This document shows positions 48,716 to 58,209 of a stretch of 64,000 nucleotides of DNA, one piece after another. Source of the stretch: Piscinibacter sp. (GTDB taxonomy: Bacteria > Pseudomonadota > Gammaproteobacteria > Burkholderiales > Burkholderiaceae_C); the NCBI GenBank assembly GCA_016706565.1, contig JADJJI010000015.1, positions 124,001 through 188,000 of the forward strand, read 5' to 3'. The notes under the pieces are model-generated. The model was not told the DNA's origin. It made no database searches and worked only from the letters and a program-made list of their open reading frames with translations. The translations under genes were made by a program, and so were the position numbers. Numbering within the stretch: the first letter of the stretch is position 1; each line of letters starts with the position of its first letter.

Positions 48716-49984
48716 CAGATCATCGACCGGCGGCTGGCGGGCAAGAACAAGTCCATCGGCAACCGCGAGCGCTTCCTGCGCCGCCACAAGGACCAGATCC
48801 GCGAGGCGGTCAAGCGCGCGGTGGACGGCCGCGGCATCCGCGACATGGAGAAGGGCGAGGACATCCACATCCCGCGCCGCGACATTACCGAGCCGGTGTT
48901 CGGCCACGGCCAGGGCGGCAAGCGGGAGATGGTGCACCCGGGCAACCAGGACTACGTGCGCGGCGACAAGATCGAGCGGCCCAAGGGCGGCGGGGGTGGC
49001 GGCGGCGGCGGGCAGGCCAGCGATTCCGGCGAGGGCGACGACGATTTCGTCTTCCACCTCAGCAAGGAAGAGTTCATGCAGGTCTTCTTCGACGACCTGG
49101 CCCTGCCCAACCTGGCACGCACCACGCTCGCCGAGACGCCCGAATACAAGACGCACCGCGCCGGCTACTCGAGCGACGGCACGCCGAACAACCTGCACGT
49201 GGTGCGCTCGATGCGAGGTGCGATCGGCCGGCGCATTGCGCTGGGCAGCGAGAGCCGGCGTGAGCTGAGGCAGTTGGAAGAGAAGCTAGAAGCCATCCAG
49301 CGCCATCCGAAGCCGAACCCGTTCGCTCACGAGATTCCGGAACTCGAGCGCGAGATCGCCGCGCTGCGCGCGCGGCTGGAGCGCATCCCCTACCTCGACC
49401 CGATCGACCTGCGCTACCGCAGCCGCGTGCGCGTGCCGGTGCCCACCAGCAAGGCGGTGATGTTCTGCCTGATGGACGTGTCCGGCTCGATGGACGAGTC
49501 GCGCAAGGACCTGGCCAAGCGCTTCTTCATCCTGCTGTACCTGTTCCTCACGCGGCACTACGAGAAGATCGACATCGTCTTCATCCGCCACCACACGCAG
49601 GCGCAGGAAGTCGACGAGCAGAACTTCTTCCATGCCACCGAGACCGGCGGCACCGTGGTCAGCAGTGCGCTGGTGCTGATGGAGGAGATCGCCCGCGCGC
49701 GCTACCCCACCAGCGAATGGAACATCTACGGCGCGCAGGCCAGCGACGGCGACAACTGGCACCACGACAGCGGCCGCTGCCGCGAGTTGCTGGCCAATGC
49801 GATCCTGCCGCTGTGCCGCTACTTCGCCTACGTGCAGGTGGCCGAGGAAGAGCAGAACCTGTGGGACGAGTACGCCGCGCTGGCGGCCGAGACCAAGGCC
49901 TTCGCCATCCGCAAGGTGACCGAGGCGAACCAGATCTACCCGGTGTTCCGCGATCTGTTCAAGAAGGAAGGGACGCCCGCATGA
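48716..49984 (+). CDS. yeaH: YeaH-family protein (VWA-containing), start codon lost or frameshifted
   Basis: From IIDRRLAGKNKSIGNRERF the protein follows E. coli YeaH closely, with the Gly-rich linker near residue 95, the VWA/MIDAS motif FCLMDVSGSMDES and ETGGTVVSSAL. A TGA (48713-48715) stands in frame just ahead of the first conserved codons. The ATG at 48712, which overlaps the end of the preceding short frame, is one base out of phase. Deleting one base after it would give M-Q-I-I-D-R-R, the expected start. The nearest in-frame start otherwise is a GTG at 48821, which would cut off 35 conserved residues. Works with PrkA in stress adaptation. Confidence 0.85.
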   Translation, partial: QIIDRRLAGKNKSIGNRERFLRRHKDQIREAVKRAVDGRGIRDMEKGEDIHIPRRDITEPVFGHGQGGKREMVHPGNQDYVRGDKIERPKGGGGGGGGGQASDSGEGDDDFVFHLSKEEFMQVFFDDLALPNLARTTLAETPEYKTHRAGYSSDGTPNNLHVVRSMRGAIGRRIALGSESRRELRQLEEKLEAIQRHPKPNPFAHEIPELEREIAALRARLERIPYLDPIDLRYRSRVRVPVPTSKAVMFCLMDVSGSMDESRKDLAKRFFILLYLFLTRHYEKIDIVFIRHHTQAQEVDEQNFFHATETGGTVVSSALVLMEEIARARYPTSEWNIYGAQASDGDNWHHDSGRCRELLANAILPLCRYFAYVQVAEEEQNLWDEYAALAAETKAFAIRKVTEANQIYPVFRDLFKKEGTPA

Positions 49985-51586
49985 CGCGCAAGGCCAACTT
50001 CGTGCCCGACGGCACGGCGGATCTGTTCGAGCCCGACCTGGCCAAGGCGCGACCGGCCGGTCAGCGCGCTCTCGTGGGCCGTGCAGCCGCTGGCGGCGCC
50101 GAGCGACTGGTCGTTCGAACTGATCGAGCAGTACCACGCGGTGATCCGCTCCACCGCTGAGCGCTTCGGGCTGGACACCTACCCGAACCAGCTCGAGATC
50201 ATCACCGCCGAGCAGATGATGGACGCCTACGCCTCGGTGGGCATGCCGGTGAACTACCGCCACTGGAGCTACGGCAAGGAGTTCATCTCCACCGAGAAGA
50301 ACTACAAGCGCGGCCACATGGGCCTGGCCTACGAGATCGTCATCAACTCCAACCCCTGCATCAGCTACCTGATGGAGGAGAACACGATGGCGATGCAGGC
50401 GCTGGTCATCGCGCATGCGGCCTACGGCCACAACAGCTTCTTCAAGGGCAACTACCTGTTCCGCATGTGGACCGATGCGGCGTCGATCATCGACTACCTG
50501 GTCTATGCCAAGAACTACGTCGCCGGCTGCGAGGAGCGCCACGGGCTGGACGCCGTGGAGGAGCTGCTCGACAGCTGCCACGCGTTGATGAACCACGGTG
50601 TCGACCGCTATCGCCGGCCGAGCAAGCTGAGCCTGACGCAGGAGCTCGCGCGCAGCAAGGACCGCGAAGCCTACGCGCAGCAGCAGGTCAACGACATGTG
50701 GCGCACCTTGCCGCGCAAGGCCGAGAAGGCCGCCAGCGAGAAGGAGGTGCGCCGCTTCCCCGAGGAGCCGCAGGAGAACCTGCTGTACTTCATCGAGAAG
50801 AACGCGCCGCTGCTCGAGCCCTGGCAGCGCGAGATCGTGCGCATCGTGCGCAAGGTGGCGCAGTACTTCTACCCGCAGCGCCAGACGCAGGTGATGAACG
50901 AGGGCTGGGCCACCTTCTGGCACCACAAGCTGCTCAACACGCTGTACGACGACGGCCACCTGACCGACGGCATGATGATCGAGTGGCTGAAGTCGCACAC
51001 CAACGTGGTGTACCAACCGCTGGTGGGCCACAAGCACTACAGCGGCATCAACCCGTATGCGCTTGGCTTCGCGATGTACACCGACATCAAGCGCATCTGC
51101 GAGAAGCCGACGGACGAAGACCGCGCCTGGTTCCCCGGCATGGCCGGCAAGGACTGGCTCGAGACCATCGACCACGCGATGCGCAACTTCAAGGACGAAA
51201 GCTTCATCGGCCAGTATCTCTCGCCGCAGCTGATGCGCGACTTCCGCCTGTTCTCCATCGTCGACGACGAGAAGGAGAGCGAGCTCGAGGTCTCGGCCAT
51301 CCACGACGAGGCCGGCTACCGCGCGGTGCGCGAGGCGCTGTCGCACCAGTACGACCTGGGAAGCCGCGAACCGAACATCCAGGTGTGGAGCGTCAACCTG
51401 CGCGGCGACCGCTCACTGACGCTGCGTCACACCCAGCACAACGACCGGCCGCTGCACGACAGCGCGCAGGAAGTGCTCAAGCACGTGTCGCGCCTGTGGG
51501 GCTTCGGCGTGCACCTGGACAGCGTCGACGGGCAGGGCACGGTGACCAAGCACTGGTCGGTGCCGGCCCCGGTGAACCACAACTAG
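49981..51586 (+). CDS. spoVR: SpoVR-family protein (YcgB), probable frameshift near the N-terminus
   Basis: The conserved frame (from a GTG at 50081, 501 residues) matches SpoVR/YcgB throughout: DTYPNQLEIITAEQMMDAY, NPCISYLMEENT, QTQVMNEGWATFWHH, INPYALGFAMYTDI and VLKHVSRLWGF. An ATG at 49981 overlaps the yeaH stop (ATGA), the expected coupled start, and encodes about 25 residues before the conserved part, but is one base out of phase with it. Either translation begins at the GTG or a single extra base lies between 49984 and 50080. Its function is poorly defined; it accompanies prkA and yeaH in many proteobacteria. Confidence 0.88.
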
Positions 51587-51593
51587 CGCGTGG

Positions 51594-53010
51594 TCAGAGG
51601 GAAAAGATCTTTCCCGGGTTGAGGATGTTCTTCGGGTCGAGCGCGCGCTTGAGCGTGCGCATCATCTCGACCGCGCCGGCACCCGTCTCGTCGACCAGGA
51701 AGCCCTGCTTGTGCAGGCCGATGCCGTGCTCGCCGGTGCAGGTGCCCTGCAGCGCGATCGCCCGATGGACCATCTGCATGCTCAGGCGTTCGGCAGTCTC
51801 CCGCTCCTTCGCGTCGCCGTCCTTCACCATGTAGGCGAGGTGGAAGTTGCCGTCGCCGACGTGGCCGACGATGTAGTACGGCAGCCCCGAGGCATCGGCC
51901 TCGGCAACCGAGGCCTCGATGATCTCGGTCAGGCGCGAAATCGGCACGCAGGTGTCGGTGGTGACGGTGCGGCAGCCCGGGTGGGTGGTCATGCCGGCGA
52001 AGTAGGCCTTGTGCCGTGCCGCCCACAGCCGCGTGCGTTCCTCGGGCGTGCTGGCCCATTCGAAGTTCTCGCCACCGGCTTCGGCGGCGATGGCCTGCAC
52101 CGTCTCGGCCTGCTCCTTCACGCCGGCTTCGCTGCCGTGGAACTCCATCAGCAGCATCGGCGACTCGCGCAGGCCGAGCTTCGAGTGCTCGTTGACCGCG
52201 CGCACGGCGTTCACGTCGAGCAGTTCGCAGCGCGCGATCGGCACGCCCATCTGGATGATCTGGATCGTCGCGTCGACCGCCGAGCCGATGTCCTTGAAAT
52301 GGCAGATCGCCGCGCTGACCGCCTCGGGCAGCGGGTACAGCTTCAGCGTCACGCCGGTGATCACGCCGAGCGTGCCCTCGCTGCCCACCATCAGGCGCGT
52401 GAGGTCGTAGCCGGCGCTGGACTTCTTCGCGCGCGTGCCGGTGTGGATGATCTCGCCGCTGGCGGTCACCACGGTCAGGCCGAGCACGTTCTCGCGCATG
52501 GTGCCGTAGCGCACTGCGTTCGTGCCGCTGGCACGCGTGGCTGCCATGCCGCCCAGTGACGCGTTCGCGCCCGGGTCGATGGGGAAGAACAGTCCCGTGT
52601 CGCGGATCTCGCGGTTGAGCTGCTCGCGCGTCACGCCCGGCTTCCACGGTGGCCGTCAGGTCTTCCGGGTTGACCTGCAGCACGCGGTTCATGCGCGACA
52701 GGTCGATGCTGATGCCGCCCTGCACGGCCAGCAGGTGGCCTTCGAGCGAGGAGCCGACGCCGTAGGGGATCACCGGCACCGCGTGGCGGTCGGCCAGCGA
52801 CACGATCGCGGCCACCTCGTCGGTGCTCTCGCAGAACACCACCGCGTCGGGCGGGCGCACGTCGAAGGGCGACTCGTCGCGGCCGTGCTGCTCGCGCACC
52901 GCCAGCGCCGTGGTGCATCGATCGCCGAAGCGCGCCTTCAGCGCATCCAGCATGGCCGCGGGCACCGGGCGGGGCTCGACGAGGTGCGGCAGTTCGGTCG
53001 GGGCGTTCAT
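51594..53010 (-). pseudogene. FAD-linked oxidase (GlcD / D-lactate dehydrogenase family), +1 frameshift
   Basis: The first 125 residues from the ATG at 53010 contain the PCMH-type FAD-binding start (VIPYGVGSSLEGHLLAVQGG, DLSRMNRVLQVNPEDLTATVEAG). The rest, in the next frame, has VTREQLNREIRDTGLFFPIDPGANASLGGMAATRASG (here in pieces), VGSEGTLGVITG, VGHVGDGNFHL and CTGEHGIGLHKQGFL. One extra G in the GGG at 52636-52638 (read on the minus strand) explains the shift; without it the protein is 471 residues. It would oxidise D-lactate, glycolate or another 2-hydroxy acid. It is convergent with spoVR and divergent from the PduO gene. Confidence 0.88.
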
Positions 53011-53076
53011 GGTCGTGCTCCAGCCTGCAAGGCGCAGGGCGTCGAGGGATTCTAGGCATTGGCTACCATCGCGGCC

Positions 53077-53652
53077 ATGGGACAAAGACTCACGCAGATC
53101 GCCACGCGCACGGGCGACGACGGCACCACGGGGCTGGGCGACGGCACGCGCGTGTCGAAAGACCACTTGCGCGTGCAGGCCATGGGCGACGTCGACGAGC
53201 TGAATTCGCAGATCGGCGTGCTGCTGGCGGAACCGCTGCCCGATGGCGTGCGCGAGCTGCTCGTGGTGATCCAGCACGAGTTGTTCAACCTCGGCGGCGA
53301 GCTGTCGATTCCCGGCTTCGAACTGCTCAAGCTCGAAGCGGTCGTCCGCCTGGACGAAGCGCTCGAGTTGCACAACGCGGCCCTGCCCAAGCTGCAGGAG
53401 TTCATCCTGCCGGCCGGCACCCGCAGCGCGGCGATCGCGCATGTGTGCCGCACGGTGGCGCGCCGCGCCGAGCGGGCGGTGGTCGCCTTGTCCCTGGCCG
53501 ACCAGGTGCGGCCCGAGCCGCGTCAGTACCTGAATCGCCTGTCGGACCTGCTGTTCGTGCTGGCCCGCGTGCTGAACCGCGCCAACCTCGACGGCCGCGG
53601 CGGTGACGACGTCTACTGGAAGAGCGAGAAGCTGGCGCGCGGCGGCGACTGA
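53077..53652 (+). CDS. pduO: Cob(I)alamin adenosyltransferase, PduO type
   Basis: A 191-residue enzyme from the ATG at 53077. PduO-type features are QIATRTGDDGTTGLGDGTRVSKD, LNSQIG, IQHELFNLGGEL, LPAGT and RRAERAVVAL ... NRLSDLLFVLARVLN. It transfers the adenosyl group of ATP to Co(I) corrinoid to make coenzyme B12, complementing the BtuBCDF import genes 25 kb away. It is divergent from the FAD oxidase gene. Confidence 0.93.
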   Translation: MGQRLTQIATRTGDDGTTGLGDGTRVSKDHLRVQAMGDVDELNSQIGVLLAEPLPDGVRELLVVIQHELFNLGGELSIPGFELLKLEAVVRLDEALELHNAALPKLQEFILPAGTRSAAIAHVCRTVARRAERAVVALSLADQVRPEPRQYLNRLSDLLFVLARVLNRANLDGRGGDDVYWKSEKLARGGD

Positions 53653-53676
53653 AGCAGCGCCGCCGCGGCCCCGCGA

Positions 53677-53964
53677 TCAGCCCGCGGCGGTGTAGCCGGC
53701 GGCGAACTCGGCCAGCGTCAGCGCGCCGTCCTTGTCCTTGTCCAGCGTTTCGAACTTGGAAGCGATCGCCGGCAGCTTGGCGGCTTCGTCCTTCGACAGC
53801 TTGCCGTCACCGTTGGCGTCGGCCTTGCTGAAGGCGGCCTCGGCGGCCATGCGCGCCTTGGCGTCGCCTGCGGCCGGAGCCTTGTCCTGGGCCAGGGCGG
53901 CCGTGGCCAGTGCGGCGCAGGCAGCGGCGACGGAAGTGCGGATGAGCGTGGAGCGAAGGTTCAT
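53677..53964 (-). CDS. Exported EF-hand calcium-binding protein
   Basis: A 95-residue periplasmic protein with a signal peptide ending ALA-Q. Two EF-hand loops are visible: DANGDGKLSKDE and DKDKDGALTLAE, each with the D-x-D/N-x-D-G pattern and a final E. It should bind calcium. It lies 132 bases downstream of a Ca-type P-ATPase gene on the same strand. Confidence 0.88.
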   Translation of the reverse strand: MNLRSTLIRTSVAAACAALATAALAQDKAPAAGDAKARMAAEAAFSKADANGDGKLSKDEAAKLPAIASKFETLDKDKDGALTLAEFAAGYTAAG

Positions 53965-54096
53965 GGTGTGACCTCTTGGTTGGTTGAGAGAGCCGCCATT
54001 GCAGCCCCGATCCCCCCCATCGGCCAGCACTCTTTCCCCACATTACCCGCGTTACGGCCGCAGCCAGCCTGCTTACCTGCCATTGCAAGTGCTTGC

Positions 54097-56760
54097 TTAC
54101 ATTCTGGTCGGCGAAACCGGTGTGTCAAGCGCCATGTCGGCGCCGCGCTCCTTGCGGCCCCGGCGCCAGGCCTTCTCGGCCTCGGCAGCCAGGTACACGA
54201 CGGCGGCGGCGGCGAAGCAGATGCCGAGTTCGGCGAGGTCCAGCGCCTCGGTCTTGAAGATCGGCTGCAGCACCGGAACGTAGATCGTCGCCAGCTGCAG
54301 CGCCAGCGTGAGCAGCACCGCGCCGAGCAGCGGGCGGTTCGACGCCAGGCCCTGGCGCCACAGCGGCTCGCTCTCGGAGCGGATCGCCATCACGTGGGCC
54401 ATCTGCGCCAGGGTGAGCACGGTGAACACCATGGTCTGCCAGTGGGCGTGGCCGGTGGCCAGCGCCCAGGCCTGCACGGCAAGGCACATGCCGCCGATCA
54501 GCAGCCCGATGAACAGCACGTGCTGCCACAGGCCGCCGGCGAACAGGCTTTCGACCGGCGGGCGTGGCGGCCTGCGCATGATGCCGCGCTCGGCCGGTTC
54601 GGCCGCGAGGGCCAGGCCGGGCAGGCCGTCGGTGACCAGGTTCACCCACAGGATGTGGATGGGCAGCAGCGGGATCGGCAGGCCCAGCATGGGGGCCAGA
54701 AACAGCGTCCAGATCTCGCCCGAGTTGCCCGTCATCGCATAACGCACGAACTTGCGGATGTTGTCGTAGATGCGCCTGCCCTCGCGCACCGCGGCCACGA
54801 TGGTGGCGAAGTTGTCGTCCAGCAGCACCAGGCTGGCGGCCTCGCGCGCGACGTCGGTGCCGCCGCGGCCCATGGCCACGCCGATGTCGGCCTGGCGCAG
54901 CGCTGGCGCGTCGTTGACGCCATCGCCGGTCATCGCGACGAAGCGGCCCAGCGACTGCAGCGCCTGAACGATGCGGATCTTCTGCGCCGGGTCGACGCGG
55001 GCGTACACGCGCACCTCGCCGCAGCGCGCGCGCAGCGCGGCGTCGTCCATCTCCGCCAGCGATTGCCCGGTGAGCACGGCGGCCTTGTCGTCGCCGACGA
55101 TGCCCAGCCGCAGGGCGATGGCGCGCGCCGTGGCCGGGTGGTCGCCGGTGATCATCACCGGCGTGATGCCGGCGCCCAGGCAATCGTGCACCGCGGCGGC
55201 GGCCTCCGGTCGCGGCGGGTCGATCAAGGCGACCAGCCCGATCAGCGCGAGCCCCTGCTCCAGCACGTGCGCATCGGCGCCCACGTCGGCCCGGGCCACC
55301 TCGCGGCGCGCCAGTGCCAGCACGCGCAGGCCCTGCGCCGCCATCGTCTCGGCCTGTGCCATCGCGGCGTCGCGATCGAGGGCCACCGCTCCGTCGGCGC
55401 GCCATTGCGAGTCGCACAGCGGCAGCACCGATTCGGGGGCGCCCTTGGTGCAGACCAGGAGACCCGTCCCGTGCGGGTGCAGCGTGCTCATGCGCTTGCG
55501 CACCGCGTCGAACGGCAGTTCGGCCACCCGCGGCGATTCGGCCTCCAGCGCCGACTTGTCCAGGCCGGCATCGGCGGCCAACGCTGCCAGCGCGGTCTCG
55601 GTCGGGTCGCCGAACCAGCGGCCCTCTTCGCCGAGCACCGCGTCGTTGCACAAGGCGGCGGCGCGCAGGGTCTCGCGCTGCACCGGGTCGGCCAGCGGCT
55701 CGCCTGGCCGCCATGCCCGGCCGTCGGCGTGCACCAGCTCGGCCTGCATGCGGTTCTGCGTCAGCGTGCCAGTCTTGTCGGAGCAGATGGTGCTGACCGA
55801 GCCGAGCGTCTCGACCGATGGCAGCCGGCGCACCAGCGCGTTCTGCCCGACCATGCGGCGCGCGCCGAGCGCCAGCAGCACCGTCACCACCGCCGGCAGC
55901 GACTCCGGGATGGCGGCCACCGCCAGGCTCACGGCCGTGAGGATCATGAGCACCGGCGACTCGCCGCGCAGCACGCCGATCACGAAGATCAGCGCGCAGA
56001 TCGCCAGCACCACGAGGGCCAGCCGCTTGCCGAAGGCGGCCAGGCGCTTCTGCAGCGGCGTGCTCAGGTCGACGGCGCGATCCAGCAGGCCGGCCACCTT
56101 GCCGAGCTCGGTGGCCATGCCGGTGGCCACCACCAGGCCCGTTCCCCGGCCGTGCGCCGCCGTCGTGCCCTTGAAGGCCATGTTGAGCCGGTCGCCCAGC
56201 GCCGATGCGGCTTCCGCCAGCACGCCCGTGTGCTTGTCGACGGTGACCGACTCGCCGGTCAGTGCCGATTCGTCGATCTTCAGCTGGGCGATCTCGATCA
56301 GGCGCAGGTCGGCCGGCACCTGGTTGCCCGCCTCCAGCAGCACGATGTCGCCGGGCACCAGCCGGGCTGCCGGCACCACCTGCCGCTGCCCGGAGCGCAG
56401 CACGGTGGCGCGGGCTGCGGCGAGCTGCTGCAGTGCTGCCAGCGCACGATCGGCGCGCCAGGCCTGCACGAAGCCGATCACTGCGTTGAGCAACACGATC
56501 ACCAGGATCGCCAGCGTGTCGACCAGTTCACCGATCACTCCCGAGACCACCGCGGCGCCGAGCAGCACCAGGATCATGAAGTCCTTGAACTGGTCGAGCA
56601 GCAGCGCCACGGGGGTGCGCCGTGCGGCACCGGTGATCTCGTTCGTGCCGTGCTTCAGCGCGCGCAGGGCGGCCTCGGCCTCGTCGAGCCCGAGTGCCGG
56701 GTCGACGCCGTGTTCGCGGGCCAGTTCGTGAGCTTCTCTCAGGTGCCAGTGGGCGCGCAT
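54097..56760 (-). CDS. P2-type cation-transporting ATPase (calcium-ATPase-like)
   Basis: An 887-residue P-type ATPase of full length. The A-domain has LTGESVTVDKHTG, the phosphorylation site is CSDKTGTLTQNRM, and the hinge and end motifs are MITGDHPATAR and TGDGVNDAPALRQADIGVAMG. Segment 4 has AAIPESLPAVVTVLLALG, the P-E-x-L-P motif of P2A calcium pumps. Six C-terminal segments follow. Calcium export fits best, with the EF-hand protein downstream as support. It starts seven bases after glgC. Confidence 0.9.
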   Translation of the reverse strand: MRAHWHLREAHELAREHGVDPALGLDEAEAALRALKHGTNEITGAARRTPVALLLDQFKDFMILVLLGAAVVSGVIGELVDTLAILVIVLLNAVIGFVQAWRADRALAALQQLAAARATVLRSGQRQVVPAARLVPGDIVLLEAGNQVPADLRLIEIAQLKIDESALTGESVTVDKHTGVLAEAASALGDRLNMAFKGTTAAHGRGTGLVVATGMATELGKVAGLLDRAVDLSTPLQKRLAAFGKRLALVVLAICALIFVIGVLRGESPVLMILTAVSLAVAAIPESLPAVVTVLLALGARRMVGQNALVRRLPSVETLGSVSTICSDKTGTLTQNRMQAELVHADGRAWRPGEPLADPVQRETLRAAALCNDAVLGEEGRWFGDPTETALAALAADAGLDKSALEAESPRVAELPFDAVRKRMSTLHPHGTGLLVCTKGAPESVLPLCDSQWRADGAVALDRDAAMAQAETMAAQGLRVLALARREVARADVGADAHVLEQGLALIGLVALIDPPRPEAAAAVHDCLGAGITPVMITGDHPATARAIALRLGIVGDDKAAVLTGQSLAEMDDAALRARCGEVRVYARVDPAQKIRIVQALQSLGRFVAMTGDGVNDAPALRQADIGVAMGRGGTDVAREAASLVLLDDNFATIVAAVREGRRIYDNIRKFVRYAMTGNSGEIWTLFLAPMLGLPIPLLPIHILWVNLVTDGLPGLALAAEPAERGIMRRPPRPPVESLFAGGLWQHVLFIGLLIGGMCLAVQAWALATGHAHWQTMVFTVLTLAQMAHVMAIRSESEPLWRQGLASNRPLLGAVLLTLALQLATIYVPVLQPIFKTEALDLAELGICFAAAAVVYLAAEAEKAWRRGRKERGADMALDTPVSPTRM

Positions 56761-56767
56761 CGGGGCA

Positions 56768-58060
56768 TCAGTACACCGTGTGGACCGACTGACCCAGCAT
56801 CTCCGGCGTGACGAGCACGATACCGCGCTCGGTGACGTGGAAGCGCTCGCGGTCGGCCGCCGCGTCCACGCCGATCTGCGTGCCGTCGGCGATCACGCAA
56901 CGCTTGTCGACCACGGCACGGCGGATCACCACGTCGGCGCCGATGTTCACGCCCGGCAGCACCACCGATTCCTCGATCAGGCTGCGCTCGCCCACGCGCA
57001 CCTTCGAGAACAGGATCGAGCGCCGCACCGTGGCGCCGCTGACGATGCAACCGCTGGAGACCAGCGAGTCCACCGCCATGCCGCGCCTGCCCAGGTCGTC
57101 GAAGACGAACTTGGCCGGCGGCAGCTGCCGCTGCAGGCTCAGGATGGGCCAGTGCTCGTCGTAGAGGTCGAGCTCGGGCAGGATCTGCGTCAGGTCGAGG
57201 TTGGCTTCCCAGTAGCTGTCCACCGTGCCGACATCGCGCCAGTAGGGCCGCGCGCCGGGCGGGCGAACGCAGCTGTCTTCGAAGCGGTGCGCGTGCACGG
57301 GCTGCCGCGCCACCACGTGCGGGATCAGGTCGCGGCCGAAGTCGTGTGTCGAGTCGGGATCGCGGGCGTCGCGGATCAGCTCGTCGACGAGGAAGCTTGC
57401 GTTGAACACGTAGATGCCCATGCTCGCGAGCACCACGCCGGGCCGACCCGGCAGCGGATCGGGACGGGCCGGCTTTTCCTCGAAGGCGCGCACGCGCCGC
57501 TGTTCATCGACCCGAATCACGCCGAATCCGCTGGCCTGCTCGACCGGCACCTCGATGCAGGCCACCGTCAGATCGGCGCCGCTGGCCACGTGGTCGGCGA
57601 GCATCACCGCGTAGTCCATCTTGTAGACATGGTCGCCAGCCAGCACCAGGACGTGGTCTGGCCCGGCCTCGCCGAGCAGATCGAGGTTCTGGTACACCGC
57701 ATTGGCGGTGCCGCTGTACCAGTGTTCGTCGACGCGCTGCTGGGCCGGGACGACATCGATGTACTCGCCCAGGTTCACTTCCAGGAATCCCCAGCCGCGT
57801 TCGATGTGGCGGATCAGGCTCTGCGCCTTGTACTGGGTCAGCACACCGATACGGCGGATGCCCGAATTCACGCAGTTGGACAGCGGGAAGTCGATGATCT
57901 TCAGCTTGCCGGCGAACGGCACCCCGGGCTTGGCGCGCCAGTCGGTGAGCTGGCGCAGCCGCGAGCCGCGCCCGCCGGCCAGCACCAGTGCATAGGTGCG
58001 CTGCGTCATGTGCAGGTGTCGATGCGCTTCGGGCACGGCGGTGGGCGGTTCGGCTGCCAT
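56768..58060 (-). CDS. glgC: Glucose-1-phosphate adenylyltransferase
   Basis: A 430-residue enzyme from the ATG at 58060, preceded by GGAG. The pyrophosphorylase motif [15 protein letters not shown], the [10 protein letters not shown] block, [15 protein letters not shown] and [19 protein letters not shown] are clear, with left-handed beta-helix repeats after about residue 300. It makes ADP-glucose for glycogen. No other glg genes are in the window. A P-type ATPase gene follows immediately on the same strand, an unusual partnership. Confidence 0.94.
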   Translation of the reverse strand: MAAEPPTAVPEAHRHLHMTQRTYALVLAGGRGSRLRQLTDWRAKPGVPFAGKLKIIDFPLSNCVNSGIRRIGVLTQYKAQSLIRHIERGWGFLEVNLGEYIDVVPAQQRVDEHWYSGTANAVYQNLDLLGEAGPDHVLVLAGDHVYKMDYAVMLADHVASGADLTVACIEVPVEQASGFGVIRVDEQRRVRAFEEKPARPDPLPGRPGVVLASMGIYVFNASFLVDELIRDARDPDSTHDFGRDLIPHVVARQPVHAHRFEDSCVRPPGARPYWRDVGTVDSYWEANLDLTQILPELDLYDEHWPILSLQRQLPPAKFVFDDLGRRGMAVDSLVSSGCIVSGATVRRSILFSKVRVGERSLIEESVVLPGVNIGADVVIRRAVVDKRCVIADGTQIGVDAAADRERFHVTERGIVLVTPEMLGQSVHTVY

Positions 58061-58209
58061 GGCAATCTCCAGCGCACCGCGACGGGGCGCACAGTTCAGC
58101 CTAGGCGCCGCGCCGCGCATTGCAATTGCCGTTCGTCAATCGTGCCGTCGTCATCTTCCCGGGCCATCATCGGCACCTGGCGCGCCCGCGCGCAACTCCC
58201 TCGACCCGC

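Noticed and set aside
53968..56811. A 947-codon plus-strand open frame
   Set aside because: Antisense to the P-type ATPase, whose motifs are intact on the minus strand.
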